Assembly: GCF_019880555.1 (NCBI RefSeq)
Contig: NZ_JAINVU010000007.1
Span: forward strand, 91,157-155,156
Length of the DNA stretch: 64,000 bases
Direction of reading: 5' to 3'
Source of the DNA: Hephaestia mangrovi
GTDB taxonomy: Bacteria; Pseudomonadota; Alphaproteobacteria; Sphingomonadales; Sphingomonadaceae
This document shows, in pieces, positions 10,106 through 19,634 of the stretch (its first letter is position 1; every line of letters starts with the position of its first letter). The translations under genes were made by a program, and so were the position numbers. A model generated the notes under the pieces. The model was given only the letters and a program-made list of their open reading frames with translations. It ran no database searches and was not told the origin of the DNA.

Positions 10106-11110
10106 TCATCGCGAGGCGATGACGACGCCCGCCAGATCGTCCCGTTTTACTCGAACCGGGAAGCCGGTCTTCAGGGCATCGACAAAAGCCGGGCTTTCCG
10201 TCGGCTTGAACGCGCCGCTGATCCGCAAATCGGCGATCGTGCCGTCGGCGATCCGGATCGGCCGGTGCCGATATCGGTTGAGCTCCTTCGCCGCCGCCAT
10301 GACGGGCACGTTATCGAATTGCAGCATGCCGTTGTGCCACCCGATGAAGGTCGCCGGGTTCGCGAGCTTGCGGATCGCCACTTCGTTGGATTGCACGGCG
10401 AGCAGGTGACCGGCCGGTGCGGCGATCGCGCCGCCCTGCGCCGCGCGGCCGGCAAGCGCGATGGTGCCGTCGACGGCAAAGGCGCGGACGAGGCCGCGAT
10501 CGGCACGCACATCGAACGTGCCGGAGCGGGCCGTCATTTCCAGCCCGTTGGCGGCGATCACGAACGGCGCCGCCGACGGCGCGAGATCGAACCAGGCTTG
10601 CCCCGTCAGCTTCACCTTGCGCTCGCCGCGATCGAACAGCAGGGTGAGCGCGCTGGCGGTGTCGAGCGTCACGCGCGAGCCATCGGGCAGGGTAACGTCG
10701 GCGCGCTGGCCGACATCGGTCTTGAATGTCTCGCCGGCCGGCCGTTCGATCGACGGAGCCGCGGCCAGCTCCTTGATGCCCAAGGCAGCCAGCGGTGCGC
10801 CGATGCAGAGCAACGCGCCTGCCGCGATCGTCTTGCCGCCGATACGGAAGCGCGGTTTGCGATAAAGCGTCGCGCGCGCCAGCGTTTCGTGGCGCAACGC
10901 AAGCAGATCGGGATCGTCCGCCAGCGCCGCGGCAGCCTCGCGCGCCGCGCTTACCCGGCGATAGGCATCGTCATGGGCTGGATTGCTGGCGCGCCATTCC
11001 TCGAAGCCGCGCGCATCGGGGGCGTCGCGCAGCCGTTCATGCCAGCGGGCGGCTTCGGCAAGGATCGCGGAATCAGTAATTGCGCCAATCCTCCAGCGCG
11101 GCGGTGACAT
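10106..11110 (-). CDS. FecR-family anti-sigma/sigma regulator
   Basis: This inner-membrane protein relays the state of the STN receptor to the ECF sigma factor. The cytoplasmic N-terminus has the FecR_N pattern (AEAARWHERLRDAPDARGFE.W, then NPAHDDAYRRV). A hydrophobic segment follows (AAGALLCIGAPLAALGI), then the periplasmic FecR domain with ADVTLPDGSRVTLDTASAL and the C-terminal FQFDNVPVMAAAKELNRY-like STN-contact region. The start is uncertain. The only ATG that fits (11110) overlaps the sigma gene by 38 bp and adds ten poorly conserved residues. A GGAGG sits 9 nt upstream of an in-frame ATT at 11080 that overlaps the sigma stop, so initiation there is possible. Confidence 0.88.
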   Translation of the reverse strand: MSPPRWRIGAITDSAILAEAARWHERLRDAPDARGFEEWRASNPAHDDAYRRVSAAREAAAALADDPDLLALRHETLARATLYRKPRFRIGGKTIAAGALLCIGAPLAALGIKELAAAPSIERPAGETFKTDVGQRADVTLPDGSRVTLDTASALTLLFDRGERKVKLTGQAWFDLAPSAAPFVIAANGLEMTARSGTFDVRADRGLVRAFAVDGTIALAGRAAQGGAIAAPAGHLLAVQSNEVAIRKLANPATFIGWHNGMLQFDNVPVMAAAKELNRYRHRPIRIADGTIADLRISGAFKPTESPAFVDALKTGFPVRVKRDDLAGVVIASR

Positions 11111-11630
11111 GCGCCAGCGCCTTCGCCTGTTGCTTTTCCGCCGCCCTTGTCGAGATCGACAATGCGCGCGCGACATCGGCCATCTTCATTCCCTCCAGCA
11201 CGCGCAGCACGAAAACATCCCTCTGGCGCTCGGGCATTTCGCTGAGCACCGCACGCAGCCGCATCGCCGCCTGCCTACCTGCCAAGACGCGATCGGCGGG
11301 AATCTCCGAACTTGCAAGCAGATCTTCCTCGGGCAGGGGATCATGCAAACCGGCACTGCGCACCGCCGCGCGCCGCGCGCGATCGCGAAGCACATTGGCG
11401 GCCGTGACGAACAGGAAATGCTCGGGCTTCTCGACCGCGGCCGGATTGGGCATCCGGCTCAAGCGGAGGAACACTTCCTGGACGAGATCGGGCACGTCGG
11501 CGGGTTCGCGCACGCGCCGCGCGAAGTATCGGCCGAGCGCGTCGCGATAGCTGGTCGCCATGCGCGTCAGCGCCGCGTCGCGCGAGACCGCCATTGCCGA
11601 CACCGTTCGAGATCGCGCCTTCCCCATCAT
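11073..11630 (-). CDS. ECF sigma factor, FecI-type
   Basis: This RNA polymerase sigma factor probably drives the downstream fecR-receptor genes when the receptor is occupied. Region 2 is seen in SYRDALGRYFARRVREPADVPDLVQEVFLRL and the following FLFVTAANVLRDRARR. Region 4 is seen in LSEMPERQRDVFVLRVLEGM with the helix-turn-helix MADVARALSISTRAAEKQQAKAL. The start is ambiguous: ATG 11630 (chosen, GGGAG directly against it), GTG-type extension to 11678, or ATG 11594; none has a well-spaced ribosome site. The gene ends overlapping fecR and begins about 70-115 bp downstream of the cytochrome oxidase operon. Confidence 0.9.
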   Translation of the reverse strand: MMGKARSRTVSAMAVSRDAALTRMATSYRDALGRYFARRVREPADVPDLVQEVFLRLSRMPNPAAVEKPEHFLFVTAANVLRDRARRAAVRSAGLHDPLPEEDLLASSEIPADRVLAGRQAAMRLRAVLSEMPERQRDVFVLRVLEGMKMADVARALSISTRAAEKQQAKALAHVTAALEDWRNY

Positions 11631-11746
11631 CTCCCGTCGTTCAATCTTATCGTTCACGTTTTGCCGGCGGGCCGGCACGCGTGGAATAGTCTACGATAGC
11701 GGGATCGCGACTACGAACCTAGTCCCCCGGATACACTGGGCACGGG

Positions 11747-12028
11747 CTATCGGGTCAGGAAATCGGCGAAAGAGAACAGGAAGAGGAACGACGCCCAGAT
11801 CACGCCGACCAGCGCCGCCAGCCGCACGATCGCTTCGGCTTTTCGCAACTGCATGAAAAACAGCACGATCAGCGCGCCCTTGGCGGCGGCGATCAGCAAG
11901 CTGATAATGGGCTTGATCGGGACGTGGGGCAGATAGGCATAGGTCGCGGTAAGGCCGAGCAGGATGCACAGCCCCAGCCAGATACGCAGCGGTGCGTAGA
12001 TCAGGTGGCGGCGTTGCTCGGGCGTCAT
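11747..12028 (-). CDS. coxD: Cytochrome c oxidase subunit IV-like protein (CoxD/CyoD family)
   Basis: This 93-aa membrane protein has three hydrophobic segments (LRIWLGLCILLGLTATYAYL; IISLLIAAAKGALIVLFFMQL; LAALVGVIWASFLFLFSFAD). The KGALIVLFFMQLRKA segment is typical of prokaryotic cytochrome oxidase subunit IV. It is the last gene of the act-sco-cox operon. Its ATG overlaps the coxC stop as ATGA, indicating coupled translation. It is a small accessory subunit without redox centres that helps assembly and stability. Confidence 0.85.
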   Translation of the reverse strand: MTPEQRRHLIYAPLRIWLGLCILLGLTATYAYLPHVPIKPIISLLIAAAKGALIVLFFMQLRKAEAIVRLAALVGVIWASFLFLFSFADFLTR

Positions 12029-12654
12029 GGCCGGCCGACCAGATATAGCAGCGGGTAGAGGATCACCCAGACGATGTCGACGAGGTGCCAATAAAGCGCC
12101 GTACCTTCCGCGGTCGTCGCATGAGGCGCCAGATCGCCGCGGCGATCGATCCACAGCAGTCGCCCGACGACGCCGAGGCCGATGGTGAGGTGAATCGCGT
12201 GCGTCACCGTGACCGTCCAGTAAAAGGCCCAGAATTGCGCGGCGGGGCCTTGTTCGAGCTTGAAGTGCGGGCCGGGGATCAGATGCTCGCTGATATCCTT
12301 GCGATATTCGAAGCCCTTCACCACCAGGAAGGCGAGGCCGAAGCCGATCGTCGCCCACAGCATCCAGCGCGCCAGCCGCACCAGCCCTTCTTTGGTTGCG
12401 CGCTCGGCGATGGCCATCGTCAGGCTGGAGGTCATCAGGATGAAGGTGTTGGCTGACCCGAACCAGATGTCGGTTTCCTTCGCGCCCGCGCTAAACGCTT
12501 CGCCGCCGTGCCAGCGCGCATAGGCATAGAAGAGGAAGATGCCGCCGAAGAACAGGCATTCGGTCGCCAGGAATGACCACACGCCGAACGGCACCGCGAC
12601 CTTCTGTCGTGCTGCCGTTTCGAACGGTTCGTGAATGATGATATCGCTCGACAT
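12025..12654 (-). CDS. coxC: Cytochrome c oxidase subunit III
   Basis: This 209-aa inner-membrane subunit of the heme-copper oxidase carries no metal. Family features are FGVWSFLATECLFFGGIFLFY (first helix), WFGSANTFILMTSS, the Glu-rich helix contact, and THAIHLTIGLGVVG, with WHLVDIVWVILYPLLYL at the C-terminus. I start it at the ATG at 12654, which shares one base with the coxA stop (TGATG); a GTG one codon upstream is also possible. It is the short, five-helix form of subunit III. It ends in an ATGA overlap with coxD. Confidence 0.95.
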   Translation of the reverse strand: MSSDIIIHEPFETAARQKVAVPFGVWSFLATECLFFGGIFLFYAYARWHGGEAFSAGAKETDIWFGSANTFILMTSSLTMAIAERATKEGLVRLARWMLWATIGFGLAFLVVKGFEYRKDISEHLIPGPHFKLEQGPAAQFWAFYWTVTVTHAIHLTIGLGVVGRLLWIDRRGDLAPHATTAEGTALYWHLVDIVWVILYPLLYLVGRP

Positions 12655-14324
12655 CACGGCACCTGCGGTGCTTGCGCCTGCTCGACCTCATGCGGCGTGC
12701 TATCTTGTGGGTGATATTTGTAGGGGCCGTCGGTGACCACCGGCGTCCGATCGAAATTCTCCTTGGGCGGTGGCGAACGCGTCTGCCATTCGAGCCCCGT
12801 CGCATCCCACGGATTGTCGGGCGCGCGCTGACCTTTGAACAGCGACCAGCCGAGATAGAAGACCGGCCAGGCGTAGCCGAACGCCAGCACCACCGCGCCC
12901 ATCGACGACATCACATGCCACGGCTGAAACTCGGGCGCGTAGAGATGATAGCGGCGCGGCATCCCCATCCAGCCCATGATGAACTGCGGGAAGAAGGTGA
13001 AGTTGAACCCGAAGAACATCGAGATCGCGGCGAATTGTGCCAGCCGCTCGGAATACATGCGGCCGGTGATCTTGGGCCACCAGAAGTGCAGCCCGCCGAA
13101 GAATGCCGAAACCGAACCGCCGACCATGATGTAGTGGAAATGCGCGACGACGAAATAGGTGTCGGTGAGGTCGACGTCGATCGGGATCGATGCGAGGAAC
13201 AGGCCGGTCAACCCGCCGATCGTGAACAAGCCGATGAAGCCCAGCGCGTAGAGCATCGGCGCCGAGAAGCGGATCTGGCCGCGGTAGAGCGTGCCCGTCC
13301 AGTTGAATACCTTGATCGCGCTCGGCACCGCGATGACAAAGGAGAGGAACGAGAAAACCAGGCTGGCGAACGCCGACTGGCCCGAGACGAACATATGGTG
13401 GCCCCAGACCATGAAGCCGATCACCGCGATCACCACCATCGCATAAACCATGAACTGATATCCGAAGATGCGGCGCCGCGCCTCGCAAGTGATGATTTCC
13501 GAAACCACACCGAACGCCGGCAGCACCATGATGTAGACGGCGGGGTGGCTGTAGAACCAGAACAGATGCTGGAACAGCAGGGGGTCGCCGCCCGAACGGG
13601 GATCGAAGATCGGCAGACCGAACGCGCGCTCCGCCACCACCAGCAGCAACGACATCGCCAATACCGGCGTGGCCAGCACCATCACTAGGCTGGTGGTATA
13701 CATTGCCCAGCCGAACAGCGGCAGCCGCATCCAGGTCATGCCCTTGGCGCGCAGCAGGTGGACGGTGGCGATGAAATTCACCCCCGTCGCGATCGACGAA
13801 AAGCCGACCACGAACACCCCCATCGCTGCAAGCAGCACATGGCTGTTCGAATAGAGCGTCGAGAACGGCGTGTAGAAGGTCCAGCCGGTATCGACGCCGC
13901 CGGCGATGAGCGCCAGCACGGTCAGCAGCCCGCCGGCGATGAACAGATACCAGCTCATCAGGTTGAGCCGCGGGAAGGCGACGTCCTTCGCGCCGATCAT
14001 CATCGGCAACAGGAAGTTGCCGAGCGTGGTGGGGATCGACGGCACCAGGAAGAACCACACCATGACGATGCCGTGCAGTGTGAAGGCGCGGTTATATTCG
14101 TCATTGGTCAGGAACAGCCCGGTCGGCGAGATCAGCTCGAGCCGGATCAGCGTTGCCGCAATGCCGCCCAGGAAGAAGAAGAAGGTGATCGACATCGCAT
14201 AGAGGATGCCGATCCGCTTGTGATCGGTGGTCAGCAGCCATGATCGTATGGTGGTGCCGTTCTGGAGATAGCTGGGCGACCGAAGCTCGCGATCGACGAT
14301 GCCCTCCTGCGTGTTTGGGCTCAT
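12654..14324 (-). CDS. coxA: Cytochrome c oxidase subunit I, A2-type heme-copper oxidase
   Basis: This 556-aa catalytic subunit reduces O2 to water and pumps protons. Heme and CuB ligands are visible: FTLHGIV (His84, low-spin heme), YSHPAVY (His260 for CuB, Tyr264 the cross-linked tyrosine), GHHMF (two CuB histidines) and HFHYIMVGG (heme ligands). Residue 262 is Ala where A1 oxidases have the D-channel glutamate (HPEVY). The Tyr-Ser pair just before the His (YS-HP) is the hallmark of A2 enzymes such as the caa3 oxidases of Thermus and Rhodothermus. The ATG at 14324 overlaps the coxB stop (ATGA). A longer open frame upstream to 14768 is only an overlap with coxB. Confidence 0.97.
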   Translation of the reverse strand: MSPNTQEGIVDRELRSPSYLQNGTTIRSWLLTTDHKRIGILYAMSITFFFFLGGIAATLIRLELISPTGLFLTNDEYNRAFTLHGIVMVWFFLVPSIPTTLGNFLLPMMIGAKDVAFPRLNLMSWYLFIAGGLLTVLALIAGGVDTGWTFYTPFSTLYSNSHVLLAAMGVFVVGFSSIATGVNFIATVHLLRAKGMTWMRLPLFGWAMYTTSLVMVLATPVLAMSLLLVVAERAFGLPIFDPRSGGDPLLFQHLFWFYSHPAVYIMVLPAFGVVSEIITCEARRRIFGYQFMVYAMVVIAVIGFMVWGHHMFVSGQSAFASLVFSFLSFVIAVPSAIKVFNWTGTLYRGQIRFSAPMLYALGFIGLFTIGGLTGLFLASIPIDVDLTDTYFVVAHFHYIMVGGSVSAFFGGLHFWWPKITGRMYSERLAQFAAISMFFGFNFTFFPQFIMGWMGMPRRYHLYAPEFQPWHVMSSMGAVVLAFGYAWPVFYLGWSLFKGQRAPDNPWDATGLEWQTRSPPPKENFDRTPVVTDGPYKYHPQDSTPHEVEQAQAPQVP

Positions 14325-15244
14325 TCGACCGACCCTCCGTTCGGCGTCTTCAGATAGGCGATCAGGCGAACGACATCGTCTTCGCTGGCGATCCCCTGAT
14401 AGCTCGGCATGACCGGCGTATAGCCGGCAACCACGTCCTTCTGCGGCTGCAGGATCGAATCGTGGATATATTCCTCGTCGGCGACCTTGAAGCCGCCGCC
14501 TTCCATCGGCTGCCGCCGCCCGAAGATGCCGGCAAGCGAGGGCGCGCGGACTCGCGCCGATTGGCCATGGCAGCCGGTGCAGCCGAGTTGTCGAAACAAC
14601 TGCGCGCCCTGCTGGGCAAGGGTGCCGTGTTCGTCGACGCCGCGGCTCCAGCGGGCATAGGCCGCGCGCGGCATGACGACGATGCCGCCGGTCATCTTGG
14701 AATGATCGGTACCGCAATATTCGGCGCAGAACAGGTGATAGGTGCCGACCTCCTTCGCCTCGAACCATGCCTCGGTGTAACGGCCGGGCAGCACGTCCTG
14801 CTTGATGCGGAAAGCGGGGACGAAGAAACTGTGGATGACATCCTGCGAGGTCATCACAAGCCGGACCGGGACGCCGACCGGCACATGCAGCGCATTGATT
14901 TCACGCCGGCCGTTGGGATGCTCGAGCTTCCACATCCACTGCTTGGCGACGACATGCACCTCCATCGCGTTCTTGGGCATCTTGTATTGCGCCCCTTGCA
15001 GCGCGGCGGCGAACCAGAAGATGAACAGCGCGACGAAGAACGTCGCCGCCGTCCAGCCGATTTCGATCTCGCGAGACACCCATTCGGGAAGCCTCCCGCG
15101 CTTCGCGGTCGAGCCGCGCCGGTAGCGGATCGAGAACACGATCAGCAGCGCGCTCACCAGGCTGACGATCAGCACCGACATGCCGACGAGGATCAGCATC
15201 AGATGGTCGATGCGCGGCGCAAGGGTCGAGGCTTCAGGCGGCAT
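14321..15244 (-). CDS. coxB: Cytochrome c oxidase subunit II with fused cytochrome c domain (caa3 type)
   Basis: This 307-aa subunit receives electrons from the donor. There are two N-terminal membrane helices (residues about 14-39 and 66-84) and a cupredoxin domain with the full CuA site: His138, then CAEYCGTDHSKM with Cys173, Cys177, His181 and Met184. A C-terminal cytochrome c domain binds heme at CTGCH (222-226) with a likely Met ligand in VMPSYQG. The fused heme domain defines a caa3 oxidase. In Rhodothermus the same arrangement takes electrons directly from alternative complex III, which is encoded here in the same operon. The start overlaps the sco gene by 11 bp. Confidence 0.96.
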   Translation of the reverse strand: MPPEASTLAPRIDHLMLILVGMSVLIVSLVSALLIVFSIRYRRGSTAKRGRLPEWVSREIEIGWTAATFFVALFIFWFAAALQGAQYKMPKNAMEVHVVAKQWMWKLEHPNGRREINALHVPVGVPVRLVMTSQDVIHSFFVPAFRIKQDVLPGRYTEAWFEAKEVGTYHLFCAEYCGTDHSKMTGGIVVMPRAAYARWSRGVDEHGTLAQQGAQLFRQLGCTGCHGQSARVRAPSLAGIFGRRQPMEGGGFKVADEEYIHDSILQPQKDVVAGYTPVMPSYQGIASEDDVVRLIAYLKTPNGGSVE

Positions 15245-16028
15245 TGCGGCGCCTCCTCCTGAGCAGCAGCAGAAAGAAAACCATGCCGGCGAGCAGGATC
15301 AGCACGCCGCCCGTTTTCAGCCCGACGACGATAGCCTTGCCATACAGTCCGTGCGCGGCGGCGAAGCCGTAGCAGACGGTGGTGATATGCGCGAGAAAAC
15401 CCTGGTTCTGATCGCTGCCGCCAGCGGCGTAGAGCTCCTTCTTGAGCACCGGCGCGACCAGCGCTGTTTCGGGCAGCAGCTTGGTAAGCCTTCCCTTCGC
15501 GTTGAAGATATAGGCCGAGGCATCGTGCGCATATTGGTTGGTGGTCGAATCGTAGACCGCCTTGAAACCGAGCGCTTTTTCGGCCTTGTCGATCGTGTCG
15601 GGATCGGCGCTGAGCAGGTGCACGGCACTCTGGATGTCGGGCAGCGCGGAAAGCTGCTTGTCGGCCATCGCGCGTGCCTCGGCGGGGCCGTCGCCGGGAT
15701 TGAAGCCCAGGATGACGAACGACACGTCCTTGCCGACCTTGAGCCCGCTGTCATGCAGCGCGCCGGCGGTTAGGGTCAGGCCGGGGCCGCAGATGTGGCG
15801 ACAGGTATAGTCGATGAACAATAGCACCGTAGGCTTGCCCTTCACCAGATCGCCGAGCAGGACCGGCTTGCCATTCCGATCGACCCAGTGGGTATCGTAG
15901 GGGATGCGCGCGTCGGCATCGGGGTGGGCGCCAACGCTGGCGATCTGGTTGGGGCTCAACCGGCCGTTGGCATGCGCTGCCAGCGGCGCAAGGCAAAGAC
16001 CGAGCAAGAGGCATAGGCGGCGGATCAT
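15234..16028 (-). CDS. SCO1/SenC-family copper chaperone with extra C-terminal membrane helix
   Basis: This membrane-attached thioredoxin-fold protein delivers copper to the CuA site of subunit II. The 264-aa protein has a signal peptide (CLLLGLCLAPLAAHA), the SCO copper motif CRHIC in FIDYTCRHICGPG, and a conserved His in QYAHDASAYIF. Beyond the SCO domain it has an extension with another hydrophobic helix (AIVVGLKTGGVLILLAGMVFFLLLL) and a basic tail, so it is anchored at the C-terminus. It lies between the act and cox genes and overlaps both neighbours, matching its assembly role. Confidence 0.9.
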   Translation of the reverse strand: MIRRLCLLLGLCLAPLAAHANGRLSPNQIASVGAHPDADARIPYDTHWVDRNGKPVLLGDLVKGKPTVLLFIDYTCRHICGPGLTLTAGALHDSGLKVGKDVSFVILGFNPGDGPAEARAMADKQLSALPDIQSAVHLLSADPDTIDKAEKALGFKAVYDSTTNQYAHDASAYIFNAKGRLTKLLPETALVAPVLKKELYAAGGSDQNQGFLAHITTVCYGFAAAHGLYGKAIVVGLKTGGVLILLAGMVFFLLLLRRRRRNAA

Positions 16029-16345
16029 TTGGATGCCTCCGGCCAGCCGGGAAGGCCGCTGCGCAGGATTTGTGCCTTGGCGCGGGCGATCGCAGGATCT
16101 TCGGCAACAGGCGGCGCGGGGGTCTCGGCATCGTCCGTCGCCGGCGTGATCGCGGTCTTGAGTCCGGGCGCCGGAAAGGTCTGCGGCTTGATGAACATGG
16201 CCGGCCGCAGCGTCGCGTTGAACCACAAGCCGAATCCAAGCACGATGACGAACAGCCCGGACGGGACCGCGAGGCCGATCAGCGCCGGCTTTCGGAAGGG
16301 CAACGCCCAGCTTTCCCGCGGATCGTCGTCAGCCGGCTCGGCCAT
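16025..16345 (-). CDS. Small single-helix membrane protein between actF and sco, function unknown
   Basis: This 106-aa protein has a short cytoplasmic N-terminus, one membrane helix (PALIGLAVPSGLFVIVLGFGLWF) and a proline/alanine-rich C-terminal half outside. I recognise no domain and no heme motif. It overlaps actF by 17 bp and sco by 4 bp, so it is translated with the respiratory complex. A small anchored protein in this position could be an accessory subunit or assembly factor of alternative complex III or the oxidase. That role is inferred from position only. Confidence 0.75.
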   Translation of the reverse strand: MAEPADDDPRESWALPFRKPALIGLAVPSGLFVIVLGFGLWFNATLRPAMFIKPQTFPAPGLKTAITPATDDAETPAPPVAEDPAIARAKAQILRSGLPGWPEASK

Positions 16346-17273
16346 GGCTGTCCTCCCTTGTCTGTCTCCTCGAAAACGCGATCGACCAGCTCACGATCGC
16401 GATCGTCACCAGCCCGGCGGCCAGCGCCGCCAGCCATTCGCCGCCGACCAGCCACAGGTTGGCGAGCCACAGTCCCGCCAGGCCGCAGGCGCCGGCAATC
16501 CGCCGCCCGCGATCGTCGCGCCACACCGTCAGGCTGACGATCGGCGCAAACAGCCACAGGATCAGCGCGGCGCCCGCCACCAGCGCCATCGGCCCGCCGC
16601 GGGCGACGTACCAATCGACCTCGCTTGGCAGATCGGCGTACCATTTTATGAGATAATCCATGAAAATCATGTAGCTGAGCGCCAGACCCATGGCGATCTG
16701 CATATAGCTCATGTCGCGCCGGAACCCGGTGGAACCGAGGCCCAGCACGAGCAGTGCGGCACAAGCGCCGCCGACCTGCTCGGCGGTCAGCATCATGCCG
16801 ATCGATGAGATCGGATGGCCGAGGTCGCCGCCCAGCATCCAGTCGTAGGCGATCAGGCTCACCAGCACCGCATAGAGCGCCAGCGCGATCGCGGCGAAGC
16901 TCACCGACACGCCGCGGATCAGCCGATTGGCCACGACTATCAGCGCGCCGACCGCCAGCAGCGCGCGGATCGCGATTAGCCACGGACTGCCCCAGAAGCT
17001 CAGGTTGGCCGGCACGTCGACCGCGAATTGCGCGGGCAGGATCGCCAGCGCGACCAGCAGCATCAGCGGCGCGGCGGCTGCCATCGGGCCGAAGGCGTGC
17101 CAGTCGGCGCCGACCACGCGGGCGATCAGCAGCATCAACACCGCGCCGAGCACCGGGGCGCTCGCGGTCAGGAAGGCGATCCGCCAGCCGCTCGCCACCG
17201 CGGCCGGATCGAGCAGCAGCAGCAGCGCCGCGGCGACCAGCGCGATCGCGCCGATGATCCACGATCGCCTCAT
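16329..17273 (-). CDS. actF: Alternative complex III, membrane subunit ActF
   Basis: This 314-aa integral membrane protein shows about ten hydrophobic segments and no cofactor motif. It belongs to the quinol:cytochrome c oxidoreductase ActF family, distantly related to ActC/NrfD. It contributes to the membrane arm that binds menaquinol or ubiquinol. The segment FRRDMSYMQIAMGLALSYMIFMDYLIKWYADLP is typical of this subunit (broken here: residues about 195-228). The start at 17273 overlaps the actE stop (ATGA). The position after actE follows the common act gene order. Confidence 0.9.
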   Translation of the reverse strand: MRRSWIIGAIALVAAALLLLLDPAAVASGWRIAFLTASAPVLGAVLMLLIARVVGADWHAFGPMAAAAPLMLLVALAILPAQFAVDVPANLSFWGSPWLIAIRALLAVGALIVVANRLIRGVSVSFAAIALALYAVLVSLIAYDWMLGGDLGHPISSIGMMLTAEQVGGACAALLVLGLGSTGFRRDMSYMQIAMGLALSYMIFMDYLIKWYADLPSEVDWYVARGGPMALVAGAALILWLFAPIVSLTVWRDDRGRRIAGACGLAGLWLANLWLVGGEWLAALAAGLVTIAIVSWSIAFSRRQTREDSHGRAG

Positions 17274-17761
17274 CTCGCCCCCTTGCCGGGGCCGGCGACC
17301 TGGAGCGTCTTCACATAAGCGGCGATCGCCCAGCGGTCGGCGGGCGCGACGCGGTCGGCATAGCTGTACATCACGCCATAGCCATGGGTGATGACGTCGA
17401 CGATGTAGCGGGGCGGGGCCGCCTTGAGCCGGGCGGTGTGATAGGAGGGCGGGGCGGGAAAACCGTGCTGGACGACGACGCCGTCGCCGTCGCCGCGGTC
17501 GCCGTGGCATACCGCGCAATAGATCTGGTACCGTTGCTGGCCGCGGTCGAGCAGCGCCGCGGTGAGCGGCGGCGGATGCGCGAGCGCCTGCGCGTCGGCG
17601 ACGTCTGCCTCGCTGATCGTGCCGGCGGGCGGCGGCTGCCGCGCGGGCCCGTGGGGCCACAGGGTCGCGCTGCCCATCCGGTCGTCGCGCGGCTGGTTCT
17701 TCATCGACAGGTCGCACCCGCCGAGCAGCGCCAACAGCAGCAGAGGCGCCGCGCCCCTCAT
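17270..17761 (-). CDS. actE: Alternative complex III, monoheme cytochrome c lipoprotein ActE
   Basis: This 163-aa protein has a lipoprotein signal (LLLLALLGGC, lipobox LGGC) and a cytochrome c domain with one heme site CAVCH (in YQIYCAVCHGDRGDGDG). A Met axial ligand is probable in GYGVMYSYADRV. In alternative complex III this subunit passes electrons from the pentaheme ActA towards the oxidase or a soluble carrier. Four-base ATGA overlaps link it to actD upstream and actF downstream. Confidence 0.93.
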   Translation of the reverse strand: MRGAAPLLLLALLGGCDLSMKNQPRDDRMGSATLWPHGPARQPPPAGTISEADVADAQALAHPPPLTAALLDRGQQRYQIYCAVCHGDRGDGDGVVVQHGFPAPPSYHTARLKAAPPRYIVDVITHGYGVMYSYADRVAPADRWAIAAYVKTLQVAGPGKGAR

Positions 17762-18272
17762 GAGTCGACCAGTCGCGTGTGGACCGCACCCGTCTCGGCA
17801 AGCAGCGCGATGGCGGCGTTGGCATTGTCTTCGGTGTCGCAGGCCAGCGCGAGGACGAAGCTGTCGAGCGAGGCGTGGAGCATTTCCTCGAAATCGAAGG
17901 CGGGATGGTTGAGCCGCGTGAGACGCGCCATCCGGAACAGGGCGACGACGCCGCCGATCGCGCCGGCGAGCGCGAGGAACTCGGTCGCCGGAATCAGGAA
18001 GGTCTGCCAGCTGAACAATGGCCGCCCGCCGCTGTCGAAGGGATAGGCGTAGGTGGTGGCGCAGGCGAGCGCGAACAGGCCGATCGCGCCGATGATGCCG
18101 GTGATCGCGACGGTCCAGACGATGCGGCCGGTGCCGGGCAGGGCGGGAATGCCCTTGGGCGGGTAGGGGCACCATTCGCCGAGGATCGCGAAGTCGTGCG
18201 CCACCGCGCGGGTGCGTGCCCGCACATAGGGGCCTTCGTCGTCGAAGCGGGCGATGGCGACGGCGATGTGGC

Positions 18273-18276
<4 letters not shown>
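17758..18276 (-). CDS. actD: Alternative complex III, membrane subunit ActD (DUF3341)
   Basis: This 172-aa protein has a soluble N-terminal part with the ActD signature (FAILGEWCPYPPKGIPALPG) followed by two membrane helices (IVWTVAITGIIGAIGLFALAC; FLIPATEFLALAGAIGGVVALF). The C-terminal tail NHPAFDFEEMLHASLDSFVLAL resembles the FxxD/ASxDxFxL pattern seen in this family. It has no cofactor. It is joined by ATGA overlaps to actC and actE. Confidence 0.93.

Positions 18277-19630
<1,354 letters not shown>

Positions 19631-19634
<4 letters not shown>

Noticed and set aside
14325..14768. Upstream extension of coxA
   Set aside because: It lies entirely inside coxB in another frame. The ATG at 14324 gives the normal subunit I start and an ATGA overlap.
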